A stretch of 64,000 nucleotides of DNA from Augochlora pura (GCF_028453695.1 NC_135781.1:11717640-11781639), one strand, 5' to 3'. Counted from the stretch's first letter, positions 38,801 to 51,700 are shown. Notes: generated by a model from the letters alone, not told the origin. Program-made: numbers and translations.

Positions 38801-41800
38801 ATTCGTTTAACAAACTATTAACATTAAATCCAGCAGGGCCATTAAACGAGCCCACATTGCGGGACAATCGAAAAAATCCAGCCTCTGAACGAATCCGATA
38901 GTCCCCTGTCCTTTGATCAGCGCCCCTCAGTGACCGTGTAACTAGTTGCGTCTGCGGGTGAGAGATCATTAGGAACTGATAGACGTAATTTCTTGCTAAG
39001 GAAATCACCCGAAGAGCTGGGACCAGCAGGTGCTCCGATGAAGTTAATCATGTTCAGAAACTGTTCGGCTCGAAGCTCCAGCGATATCGCTACATTCTTT
39101 AAATGCGCTTTCCAAGCGCATTTTTGGATCTTGGTCGCGCCAGCTGTATCGAGCAATGCAGATAGAATTTATCCAAACTTTGCACCCATCGCTCCGACAT
39201 GTTTTTCCATCGATGTTTCTAATACATGGTTCGATTAGAAGTTCCTGCGATTTTATGTCCATGAGAGGAGCGCATTCGTTCAATTGATTCCCGGTTCAAT
39301 CATCATGGATCGCTAGACACCAGAGTTTCTATAAGTTCCCCGTCAAAGTTCTTTGTTAACACAAGAATACCGTTTTTGTGTTATTGTCCTTGGCGTAATC
39401 TTAACATAATATTGGGCATAATCTTGATATACGGAACATACATTGCGAGCGCTTCGCTTTAATACTACGTAGAGCGAACTGTTAATTGCTCGTTGTTATT
39501 GACTTTGGAAATCTAGATTTCTAAAAAATCAATCGCCACATGCTTGCAAGAGGCGTGCAAAGATGCTAGTAGGAAATTGTGAAGAGCTGTGCAGAGTACG
39601 GAACGAAAAGCCGGACGAGCTCACAAATGAGCCCAATGCGAAGACTACGACATACTCCTCGGTGGCAACGGGTAACAAATCATTTTTCCCCTCTGCTTTT
39701 CAACACGAATAAAAATTCCAGATTACAGAGAAAGCTGGCAACCACGAGTTCTTCAACCAGCGCACAGACACGCACAGGGTCCGTGCAGCGTCTATCGTCC
39801 ATTCGTAGACGTCGGCCAAGAACAGTCGCTTGTTCCCTAGATCATGATACAATTACGAACTTCAAACTCCGTTCGATTGGTTGGTTGGCATTATAGCTGG
39901 CTGTAATTAGTGTACGAAACTAAGGATGGGAGGGAGCATACGTGTAATGCTCACGTTAATTACCTGACATGTTTAGCATGCATTACACCCACGTATACGA
40001 GGTAGCAACACCGACACCCATTCGGCCTGTCTACCTGCCCCGCTGTCACGCTCTCTACCTACAGTCTGCCGTGCGTTCGGAGGGAAAGGACGGGCGCGGG
40101 CGCGCTCGCGCGCGATTCGCGACGTCAGGTAATGAGCGAAACGAGGGAATTTTCGGTAACTTGGTAGCACGAACTTGAAATTGGGTGGAGCCCGCCGGCT
40201 GTTATTAAGGCGGCCACATATCGTTCGCTATTGGTATATAGACGGCGGGCCCCCTTATTGCCGAACCAACCTGACGCTTAGCCCGCACTCTTCCAGTTAA
40301 GGAACTATCACGGCGGAACGACGTCCCGAGTAATTATGCGACCGATTCCGATAAATTATTATCCCTGCTGGTAACTACGGGCTTCAACGGCTATCGCGAG
40401 CTATAAAGTACCATCGTTACAAACTTCCGAGCGCACGGATTCGTCCGATCGATCGAAAAGCTTTAACAAGAAGGTGGGCACGTTTAAAATTAAACTCGGC
40501 GAAGTTCTTTGAAACCGGGCACAGGCAAAAAGGAATGGTTGACCGACAAAACGTTAAACAACGGCGAACCAATAATTTCCGTAGGCGCGAATACGCGAGG
40601 GGGGCCAGATGGTGTTAAAAATTTCACGGGATATTTGTTCGAACGCAGCGAGGAGATCGATTAATATCATACCGAAGGTAAATGGACGATGAAGAACAAT
40701 GGATGCGGACGGCCGGGTGCGATCGGGGCTATCCGAAATAATGCATAGAACGTAGAGTGCATGTAACGGAATAACAATTTCCTACTGCATTAATTAGAGG
40801 TCGACGAGGCGTGAAATCGAGGTTTACGAAGCGTCAACTAGTTTTACACATCGCGACGGAATAATAACGTCGCGACACGACTAGAATCCCGAATACATTA
40901 CCTGCGCCGCGGGCACTGCCAGCGAATCGCTGAAAACCAAGGGATTGGGGGCTTGTAATGATTAACGACAAACGTTAACGTCCAAAATTCGATCGTGTCG
41001 CTGGTGCTGCAACTGCCGCGCGACCATCGTCGCCGCGCAAATAATGTTGCCGGTGGATTGGAAAGGACGAGTGACAACGAAAGCTGAATATCTACGAGGG
41101 ACTATCGGCTTTAGACGTTTCTGCGCTCGAAGTTCGGCTCGCGCTCGCGGTCCTCCATTAAATACCAATACAATGGGGCCCCCAGCGTCTGCCGATGATT
41201 TCGAATCGACTTCCCGTAAAAAAATCAATTATACGTCCCCAGGGTCGGTCGAATGCGGAATCGCGTTCCGGGTTTGTAACGCCAATGGCGGCGGTTACTT
41301 TGCGAGCGGTGCAATTTTAATTCGTTAGAAAGCAGGACGTCCGCTCGTGAAATTGTGGTGTGTAATTGCGATCAACCGTGTAATGACCGACAACGGTCAA
41401 TTAACACTTTCAAGACCGGCGTGTGCCGCGGGTATACAAGAACGCGGGTCACACACGCGACGGCCGGGGTCACCGCGCGTGCATGTGTCCGGGGGTACGT
41501 GTTACACGCGACGTAGACAACTGGAATTGGCGTTTTTGTTTCCCGATATCAATTTCGGAGCGACGATGAAAGGCTTTTAATTGGGACTGGCGATGCTGCT
41601 GATGGCGACTGAATTGTCCGGCGACAGTAATGGAACGCGATAAATGCGAGTAAATCTCGCCACACGAAAATTCTGTGAACCGAGGCGACGCGTTGCTGTC
41701 GAAGAACTCGTTATTGTTTTTTTTTTCTAGATAGAACGCCACCAGAAATAAAGTTGTTCTACGGCCAGATGTGAAACCGTATGAGGTGCTAGCAAAAGCT

Positions 41801-44800
41801 CATGAAATTTGAAAATGTAGCTAATATTTAATTAACGACTTTTATTACCCCTTTTATACATTTCGTGAAATTCTCTTTCCAAATGCAGCGACTATATGGG
41901 GTATGATTCTTGTAGATAATAAAGTGATCGTTCAAAAATGTTAAAATCTTAAAGAAGTAATAAAAATGAGCTTGTAATTCTGCGCAAATAAATCAAACTA
42001 ATAGCAACCTATTACTACTCTAGTACTCTTGCAAGTTCCTAAAAAACACTATTAAATATAACCATATGGCACACAGGGTAAATGTACGTAAATGGATTTA
42101 AATATGAAATATGAAATATAAGAAAAACGGTTTTAACATAATGTATGATACGTTTCTTCTGCACTGATAAAAAGTAATTCACTATTAAAGTTATTTTTAA
42201 CTCTTTATCTCACCAATAAAATTGACAATTTCTTATCGCAGTGTATATATAAAATATGCAACATGCTTATGCATTTAGAATTAAAACTTTTAGTTATTGA
42301 ACAATCATTCTTAATTATTGCATACAATAATGATATGCACCAAAAGTTCTATTCTAACATCAGAGGACTATAATCTATTTCAAAAAATGAAATAATTTGT
42401 TCATTAATATCTTCTGTTTCCTCAATATTGTTTTTAACAAAATCAATGCATCTTCTATTTACTTTATAAACGTTTTAAATGTTCCATAACAGTTATCGTT
42501 TTTCAAATTATCGATTTCCATTTATTTGATCCTTTTTGCAACAATTACTAGGCATTTGGATCCTTTTACGTTCAAATATACAAGTTCGACTGGCTTTTTA
42601 AAAGAAGAACAAACTAATTTTTTAACAATAGTTTAAGCAAGTGATGGATATGTTCCATACTAGTAGAATTTTGCATTATCATCGTGGAAATATTATCACG
42701 CAAGAGTTTATTTGTTTCTTCGACTAACACTTGAGTAGCGTGTTGCGAATGCGAAGGAAGTCTGATCGTAAAAAATCGTTTAGTCTGTAGGGGTCGACTG
42801 CTTGTCAATCGAGAAAATTGCGGATATGGTGCTTCCCCACCGCAGCAGCAAACTGTCATTTCCTTTTACACGAATAAAATGTTTCACAGCAAGGCGGAAA
42901 ACGAAAACCAATATCCGAGAGTTAGGCATAATTTGTTCTTCCCGCAATAAGAAAAATAATGCACGCACCAAGGAAACGGTTGAGCTATATCGGTATTAAC
43001 TGAACCGGAAATGGTATTATTACAGGTTACGATGAATAAGTGTCGTTCGGTAAGGAACGAACTTTGTTTTAAAATATTTCTTCGGTGTAAGCATTTGTAA
43101 CACAGACACAGACAGTATCATATTTATCTGTTATATGAAGTAATCTTAGTATTTAATCCTTAAATGATTTCATTTTAATTAATATAGATAAAGAAGGCGC
43201 GTTGTTTAAAATTGAACGATACATTCAGTAGAGGAAATGATGGTAACGCAATCCCTGAGGTTAGATTCTTTAAGTCTGGTTACTAACTTAAAGTGCTTTA
43301 CTATAGGTAAAATGATAAAGTTATCTAGAATAAAAATGTAGAAGAAAATTGAACATAAAATCGTAAAAGTTATCGTATATACCTTTTGTTTCATACTATT
43401 TCATATTATAATTTTAATATTTTATGATATTCAAAGATTTTAACGATTAAATAATTTCACTTAGAAATATCGATTCTATGTAGTTTACAAGAAATATTTC
43501 TTTCTCAGTAAATAGTGAAAGTTTTGTTTTTTAGGTTACGTTAATTATGTTTCTTATTGGCAGAAACAATGTATCATCTAATTCCCTATACATAGCAACA
43601 AATGATAAAATTAACTGCTAGATATTTTTGTCGTAATAATGACAATCTAAATTATTAGGAGACTATGTTACCATTTATCCCACCACTATTGTTTTCAAGA
43701 GCTTGCTACCTCCAAATTCTTTTCAAGTCCACATTTAAATAATAATAAAGAAAGTAGATGAATAGATTACCAGAAGAAAGGTTAGATAAAGTACTAAGTA
43801 AATACCTTTGTTAACTCGTCGAAGTTAGTTTTCCACATCATCGCAATGACTGCACGCAACAGCTTCCTGATCGACGGCACTTGAAACGGTTATATCTCAC
43901 AACACAGATTGTATTATTTCCAATTTAATCGATCGTCAGAAGAAATCACCGTTCGACCCACGCAAGAGTCGATAACTCAAATTCAATTTGAATTTCCGTC
44001 ATATAAAAATATCCCCAGACGATGTTTGCCCATCTGGCGACTACCCGCTGTACCACAGAAACAACATTCGGACGGTAACGTTTGCCATTCTAGCTTTACC
44101 TACGAATCGTGCAAATTTACTTCCGATTCTTATCTTCGAAGCGCACGATCCATATTTGAAACGTGACCGAAAGAAGCTATAAAGAAGTGCCATAAAAGTT
44201 CCAACGTTCGAAATTACAATATGTATTACCAGACTTGTAATCATTCGAATATCATTCTTGCTACGAGCTTTAGGCGTACTATATTGTTGAAACAATTTAT
44301 CGGATTGATCGTCAATCCACTTAATTTGATTGCCACTGAAATTTAATGTATTTAATGAAAAATACCGAACAGTGAAAAGTTTTACTTGAAAATTCGAAAA
44401 AGTAAGTTAAAGTAATAGATTGAAATGAGTCCTTGAAGAGTGCAGAAGAAGATTAACATTGATCTCAAACAGAATTTTAGAATATGTAAAAGAACATTAA
44501 TAAAGATTTTGATGAATCCAGTTTTGGTTGTCATGAAATCGTCAAAATTGTTTGTCGTTCTCGAATTAAAACATGACGATAAAGTTGACATTAATCGTAA
44601 AAAAAGATGTCGAAAGAAGAACATGCAATCGAAAGGGAGAATGTGAAAATTCAGGGTGATTCGTGTTTCACAGCGATTTCGATGATGAACGATCGAGCAG
44701 CCGAGATAAATTGGTTAAAATTAAACTCCGGCAGAAACTAACAAAGGAGAAGGGCGGATAGAGAAAGGGTGATGAGAATGGTGGTGGGGGTGGGGGTTGG

Positions 44801-46878
44801 GAGCGTAGAACGGGCAATGGGCAAACAGTGCGCAATTAACGTGCGACCATTAAATATGTACGCGGGTTACTGCGCCACGATACGTGTGTGCATGCCGGGC
44901 ACAAATGCATTGGCCATCGAACATCCGCGCGCCACTACCGATCTCTTCTTGCAGCCTGTTGGCACAGCCGCTTGATTAGCTCCGCTATATTTACATATCA
45001 TTAGCCGAGTGTTTGTCCGAGTCGAGAATTCCCCTCTATCCATCACCGTTGTTCGTCAATACGAAAAATAAAAATTATTATCCCGGTCGCACAAATATCG
45101 CATCGCGTCGAAAAATCCCATTCTCTGCATGTACCGGGGCACTCATAACGTTTATAATCGAATTAGTTTTACAAACTCGAGGAAGGATTCGTTTAAAATG
45201 AAACTATTCGCCAGCTTTCCTGTATCGCCACACGTGTTAATCAACAAACTGCTTGCAAGTCTACAGTTCGTTACATTTCTCAATTTGACTTTATTCATAA
45301 AAATACGAATTTCGATCTTAATCTCGTTGCCTACATTGCATAACAATTTTCATCTTTCCTCTCTTCCCTTTCTTCTTTTTTTTTGTGGTGTATCATTTTC
45401 TGTCGTTTTTATACACTAGTTAAATGTATTTTGGACAAGCTAGCGGTAATTGTGAAACAAAAAAAACGAAAACGCAATAAATATAGGATATTGAACGAAT
45501 CATCTCAACGATAAATTCGTAATCGATTATTTCTCGCTGCATAAATCGTAGTGTGTTCGGCACAATGTAATAATTCGTGAAAGACATCCGCGTACGCTTC
45601 GAATTAAAATGTAGTGAGAATACTGCTACATTAGTTTACCGAAGGAAATGCTTTCGAAACACGTAAACGACGCGCTAAACAAAATAATGACAACGTTCTT
45701 CCTTTCATTCGAAGCATTTACGTCGAAGTAAAACGTTAAAAATGAAGGAACAGCTCTACTACTCTTCTCTCGTAAGAGACTCTATCTGAATCATAAACGT
45801 AAGGTAGTACGTTACTCTGATAACGTTTCATCTAGTTATTAACGTACACGCAATCTTAACGCCTAGTTTCGATTACGGTAACGAGTTTTGATTATCCTTT
45901 TCCTTTTCTCCGTTATGCCTCTTAATTTCAATATGGCGACGTCCAGATCAGTCTATTGAGTCGTACACACATCACGTGCTTATCCATAGAAATTATTGTA
46001 AAATGTACCACTTTTAAATTACTATTAAGGCAGTATGGTAATATGACTCGGCTTACGTACGCAGACTTCGTTTTTAAAAGTCTTCCTACGTTTTCACAGA
46101 TCATAATCTGTCGGATATGTGCGTGTTTTCTACACCGTTGGTATCGCGAATATCAATAAAATAAGAATTTTAAGGATCTTAACAATCACCGGAAATAATG
46201 ACGTAGATAACTTTTTTCATAAAATCACAAAGCATAAGTGGTTCGTTACGTTGGTCTGCGAGCATTACGGATAAATAAACGCGCGAACTACACACAATGA
46301 AATTAGGATCATCATTAATTTCTCGTGGAATCATACTTGATTCAAATGGAAGTAACTCGAACTTGGTCCTCACGATTCGTAAACTATCACGAAAAAGCCT
46401 AATGAACGATCAATAAATAAACGAACATATAACGTGTCTAGTAGAATAGAAATCATGAATTATATGAATCTTTGTATAGTGTGAAACGCAAAATGGTATG
46501 TAATTACCATCGTTATCGATGTAGTAGTTGTTACGGTTGATATAACAATTCGATTGCATTGTTTCTGAAGGCAGTACGGAAAGTAGGAACTGCCTAACAA
46601 GCTCAATTAGCCATTACGAGTAACCTAATTCTCTTTTCCTTGTACGTATCCCTAGATAAGTAACAGACTGAAATGCAGTACTAAACACATACGGATTGAA
46701 ATTTCTCTCCAAAGTTTACGTTGAACAAAATCCTATCGAACGTAACGCGTGCGCCACGCGAGAAACCACACCGTTTCCGTACAAAATAATCAACCATTAT
46801 CATCGTTTAATACAAGAAAAAAATATCTAGCGATGAGCATAATCAGCACGTTAATACCGCATTCTAATCTACCTAAGT
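35830..46878. other. Gene-free stretch left of the PHF21A locus
   Basis: Mostly AT-rich (35830-37250, 41750-44700, 45200-46870), with a CpG-rich block at 37300-41750. Short frames such as 42614-42859 minus and 43909-44166 plus look mildly protein-like but lack splice context or similarity. The right end should include the 3' UTR of the minus-strand PHF21A/overlap transcripts. No certain polyadenylation site is named. Confidence 0.5.
39101..39123. repeat. Perfect 10-bp inverted repeat, 3-nt loop
   Basis: AAATGCGCTT, loop TCC, then AAGCGCATTT. It would form a tight hairpin on either strand. No neighbouring gene explains it. Confidence 0.85.
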
Positions 46879-48783
46879 CTAGCAAGTGGCAGCATTGCTA
46901 CATTCATTTTCCAGCATAGCCGACTCGAACTGTTCGAGCACTTTCATGCTCTCCGGGGATACAGCATTAATGCCCAAACGTTCCTTGTACTCTTTTCCGG
47001 ACAATCGTCGCCGTGAATACTTAATAGTATCGTTCATCGCTTGTTCCGGAGTATCGCTGTCGCTGGTGCTACTGCCGTTGCTGCTGCTGCTGGTTGAACG
47101 TCTGCCACTGGATAAGTCTTGTCTCTCGGTGTCAGCCTTATCATCAGGAACTGAGACCTCGTTGCGAAGCTCCAAGAAATTGCTTTGTGCGTTACATAGG
47201 GATGCCGATTCATGCCGATCCCTTCGATTGTCCGATACAATTTCTGTGCGAGATCCTATACGCCTCGGGTAAGTTACGTCAGTTTGAAACGTCCTGGTCA
47301 GCGTGGTGTCTTCCTCATCCTCATCGGGCTCGCAATTGATTCTCACGAACGGAGTAGGACGTTTACGTTCATACGTAATAATATCAGCCGTTCTTGTCAT
47401 CGAACTAGGCATAGAATCAAAAGAATCTATCCCTTTGCTACCATTATTCGGTTTCTTATTCTTTTTCATTCCAATTCTGTTTACCAGCCAACTGGCCGGT
47501 TTCACCTCACGATTGGTGTAATCGTTGTCAATGGTATCGGTGGACACGGGCGTCTTGCTAACGTACTCGTTGCTATTCGTATCCTCGTCCGCGACTTCGC
47601 TGATATCCAGCTCGTTTCTTTCGGAAACGGAGTCGCTTTTATATACTAGCTTTGCTCGAGATGGCGCTGGTATATGCGCTTCTTCCAATTTCACGTGCTC
47701 GAAGAATTTTGTGAGGGCACCGCGCTGCAATTGGACCGGAGATTCGTTTCGTTCGACTGACTCCAGCTGGTAGTCTTGATGGTACAGCTGCTGCCGACAG
47801 ACGACGGTATCATTGTCAGGTGAGCCGACGTCTCGTTGCTCTCGAGAATTATCGGTGACGATATAGGACTTGTTATGGCCTGCGAACAGTGAGTGGAGAA
47901 GACCACCGGTTCTGGGCCGGTACTTCGGACGACTACTGAACACGCCGCTTGTTTCCTCTGACTCGGTTGATTTAGTGATTTGCAGTTGCTTATCAGATTC
48001 TGTATTATCGTAGGTGGGCAGTAGGATTTCCGTGGCTCGGGCGGATCGCAGAGGGTTGACACCGAATTTGTTCCTTGCTTGTCTGACCCGGGACTTCCGG
48101 CCGTTGAGTGTCGATCGTTCCAACTGATACTCGGCCGTGATGGAGAGATTTTCGGTATCGATGATACGGTTGAGGGCGGGTACTGCGCGGTTTGTTTGCT
48201 TCTTACGGTTACGATTGACGGCGTCGGGCAGTTGCTTATCGACGAACACAGATGACTGGGCGACAGAGATCTCGGTCTGAACGCGGGGGTTGTAGGCTGG
48301 TGCGATTGGCAGCTTGTAGTTGAGCATTGCGCCGTGACTTTGGTCTTCGGAAGACTGGTTTGCCCGTCGAGATGGTTCTGTGATCTTTTTAACGATGAGG
48401 TATGACTGATGCTTTTCTGACTGCACGCTACTGACTGGTAACTGATAGGCGTAGGACACTTGAGGTTCTGACCGGTCGATGTAGGCGATGCTTGATCGAG
48501 GCAACTGATTGAGGACGATGGAGGAGTAGGGCACGTTTTCTCGTTGTTCGGTACTGATTGTTGTGGAAGACCCGATATCCGATTGGTTAGCGGTTGCTGA
48601 AGCGACGTTGTTTGAAGAGATTGGGATGAGGAAAGTCGAGGAAGGCAATTGACTGATGCCGATGGCAGTGGAGAATCCTCGCTTTTTCTTAGCTGCATCA
48701 GTTTTATGAAGTCCAGAATTCGTTTTATAGACCTCTGTGTCTTCTCTTGCTTTCCTAATAATTCCTGGCGCGTGCGATGTTGT
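46879..48783 (-). CDS. Second long open frame overlapping the last PHF21A exon (-1 frame), up to 634 codons
   Basis: This frame is open from the first complete codon of the last PHF21A exon to a TAG at 46879. It overlaps the PHF21A frame for about 1.09 kb and continues about 270 codons beyond the PHF21A stop. Its first ATG is at 48327, giving 482 residues. Starting further upstream would need a spliced leader exon ending in phase 1, or a frameshift. The non-overlapping part looks like real coding sequence: mixed composition, an acidic run (EPDEDEEDTT), a Ser/Gly-rich run, a basic segment and a helical C-terminus containing SPESMKVLEQFESAMLEN. No signal peptide, membrane segment or known domain is recognised. 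It may be an alternative C-terminus of PHF21A, a dual-coding product or a separate transcript. I cannot assign a function. Confidence 0.6.
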   Translation of the reverse strand, partial: TTSHAPGIIRKAREDTEVYKTNSGLHKTDAAKKKRGFSTAIGISQLPSSTFLIPISSNNVASATANQSDIGSSTTISTEQRENVPYSSIVLNQLPRSSIAYIDRSEPQVSYAYQLPVSSVQSEKHQSYLIVKKITEPSRRANQSSEDQSHGAMLNYKLPIAPAYNPRVQTEISVAQSSVFVDKQLPDAVNRNRKKQTNRAVPALNRIIDTENLSITAEYQLERSTLNGRKSRVRQARNKFGVNPLRSARATEILLPTYDNTESDKQLQITKSTESEETSGVFSSRPKYRPRTGGLLHSLFAGHNKSYIVTDNSREQRDVGSPDNDTVVCRQQLYHQDYQLESVERNESPVQLQRGALTKFFEHVKLEEAHIPAPSRAKLVYKSDSVSERNELDISEVADEDTNSNEYVSKTPVSTDTIDNDYTNREVKPASWLVNRIGMKKNKKPNNGSKGIDSFDSMPSSMTRTADIITYERKRPTPFVRINCEPDEDEEDTTLTRTFQTDVTYPRRIGSRTEIVSDNRRDRHESASLCNAQSNFLELRNEVSVPDDKADTERQDLSSGRRSTSSSSNGSSTSDSDTPEQAMNDTIKYSRRRLSGKEYKERLGINAVSPESMKVLEQFESAMLENECSNAATC

Positions 48784-51700
48784 AGCTGTTGAAAGAAAAA
48801 GTATGTCGTTAGACCAGTGAACGGAGAACTCGTCAAAACTGAATAAAACACATCGAAACGAAATTCACGTTGATCTTCTAATTGATAATATTTGAACAAT
48901 GATGCGCATGCTAGAAATGTACGATGTAACGGATAAATCGAATTCGGATAATTATCGATATTCTAATACATACATGTAATCGTTTAACACGTACTTTACA
49001 TTAATTTAACCAATACGTTACGTATTCGACTCGAGTAGCTATATTGGCGCTAATAATGCAAACTCAATATACAATTCAAGTTTTAGAATAAAAGACGAAT
49101 ATTTGTTTGAAAATATGAAACTGTTCATGAAGGAAGCATCGTGCATTCCGTGTTTTCACGGATTAACGGATAGAACTGTTGCTGCAGACGAATAGTGCAC
49201 ACATTGAACGTAACGAACAATCTAATTTTAGAAGACTAAAATATATATATATACATATATCTATGTACATATATATAATATACATAGACTCTACAGTAAG
49301 TATGCTAACAGACGTTACACAACTTCAGAAACAAATCGATTTTTCAGAAAATCAAAGAGTTAGCGTCGAATTCTGAAAGGAATCGATGTGCTCTTGCAAA
49401 ATAATATTCAAAAACGAAGAAGACAAGAAAAAACGTAGAGATCTTGCAGGTTCTCACTGATGAAAAAACAAAATAGATAGAAAGTATTTAGTCTCATGAA
49501 ATAATTGAACAGCATTCCAAATGAAAATAAAAAGTTTATCAATTTTTTTCTACGCAGGCCACAGGACGAACCTGAAGTGACTGGCCGAGTAGTTGTGAGC
49601 GTTTTTCCAACTCGTAAACCTGCAATCTCAGATCCGAGTTTCGCTCGCGCAGCTCATATCTTTCTCTCTCTTTCTCCTCTGCAAGATATTTCGCGTTCAA
49701 TACACGTTGCTTTTTTGTGCCCTATTACTGACGATCGACCAAAAAGTTCTTCTTAATTGCAAATCCTTCAGCCGTATTCGAGGAGCCGGTCTCACTCGCG
49801 GACACTTCTCCCGGCAGGCTGCTCTCTCGTTTATTCTCTCTGTGTGCTTACGTTCAATAAAGTCTGCGGCAACGCTGCGATACCTCGTTGCACGTTAAAT
49901 CTAGAAATTGTGGACCCATGTTACACAATTTCCTGCTCACCATTAAAACAACGTGCCTGTATTATCTACAAACATTTTTCTCTTTTCTCCGGCCATCTTA
50001 TCTGTTACCCACGAAACTTTTAGTTCTTTCTTTCTTTCTATTACCGTCCAAATGTACACGTCAACTTTCGGTTATCGAATACAACCGGAAGCGTCTTCGT
50101 TAAGTGTATATAGGAGATACATTTACTAAATTCCGGACGGTGCCGCGAAGAGATAAGCGTGCCACGAACATTCATAACAAGCTAGTGTCTGCAGGAAACA
50201 AGAACTTTTTTGTCAATCACACGATCAACGTTACTACAGGTACAAATCCTTTCAAAAGCCAAGGACGATTTACCGAATTCTTCATCCTTCTTGAACACCG
50301 GGCGTCTCTCGTCTTCGTCCTCTTCCCCGTCCTCAGCATCATCGATCTCTTCCTCTATTAAAGCGCATTTGGGACATATTCTTGGAGGTGCCGGTGATAT
50401 GGAGTGACAGGACACGTGATAGTTTGACGCACAATTTTCACATACCGTGAGTGTACCTGTTCAATACAGTATGCATAAATCGGGGTTCTTAATCTTTTTA
50501 AATGTTTTTGGTACAACTATATCAGTTGCACATATTAACGCACCTGGGTTCCTGCAGCTTATACAGACTGCCGAGTCATTACTGATTCTTTCAATAGTCA
50601 AACTGGACGGCAGGCCTGGTATATGAACAGCCTTGTTGCCGATCGATTGAACAGATTTCACAGTAGATACAGGCAATTGTATTTGATTCGGTCCATTCTC
50701 AATCTTGGCCTTATTAGTGTAAACTTTACTTTCGGTCGCGTTTCTCAAAATATTCGGTCGTGTGGTAGACTTCTGAACTGGAATCAGTGATTTCACCACA
50801 GTCCTCGACGATGGCGGTGACGTAGATTTCGGTGGTGCAGCTTTTACAGGCGGTGGCGAAGGCCCATTCATACGTGCAGTCGTTTGACGCGTTTGAGGAA
50901 CATTTCCGGATTGCAGGTACGAGTGTCTCTTACGTTTCTGAAATATACGACGAATATAATCAATTGTTACAGCTGAAAAAGTAGTATAGACTTTCTCGTG
51001 TAAGCTGTATTTACCGTTGGCACTTCAAGACTGGAATAAACAAACTGTGGATTGGCTGTACTACGACGTTTTCTTTCAGCCCTTCTGTTTTGCAACTCCG
51101 CGCAGGTTGAAGTCGTGATAAGACCAAGAGCGCTCAAGAAAGTAATCTTTTCGGTCAACTCGAGTTTACAGTCCTTCTCCGATTCTTCCTTCTCCGACTT
51201 TTCATTGGAATTCTCGTCCATAGAGACCTCGATAACATCGTCTTCTCCGGAGATTGTTTCCACGGAACTGCGGCGTTCTCTGAAACAGAAAAATTTCGAG
51301 AATATAAACATATCGACCTGTATTATCAAGTCACACGTGACACTGTTTATTCGCTCGTAGATGCATCTGCTTTTGTATATGTATTTAAACAACGCCAATT
51401 ACTTATGTCCATTTAGAGTTACTACTTACTTTCTCGGTATACGGTTCTGCGGAGGCGAAGGTACATCGCCGTTCCTAACGATTTCCTCGTAGTGCTCTTT
51501 TGAATTCTTGGTGTTGAACTTGCTGCCTGCGTTCTTCAGCTTCGTCTCGTTATTGTTTGTAATGTGATTATTGTTGTTCAGCCCGAGCAGGGAAGCGATG
51601 GAAACTTTGGCCCCGTTCGCGTTCTCCGCCTTGAACGTTTCGACCTCTTTGCGCAGCCGCTGGACAACTTGCTTCTGCGTGTTAAAGGGTTGAAAATTGT

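Noticed and set aside
39540..39680. Exon-like stretch (CEELCRVRNEKPDELTNEPN)
   Set aside because: It is protein-like in one frame, but upstream in-frame continuity and splice sites are not convincing. No family is recognised.
44041..44624. Hydrophobic minus-strand frames that resemble insect chemoreceptor tails
   Set aside because: They are short and separate, with AT-rich codons (Phe/Leu/Ile expected by composition), and none of the conserved receptor motifs was identified.
47094..47773. Several plus-strand frames of 72-145 codons opposite the overlap region
   Set aside because: They are antisense shadows of the coding frames on the minus strand.
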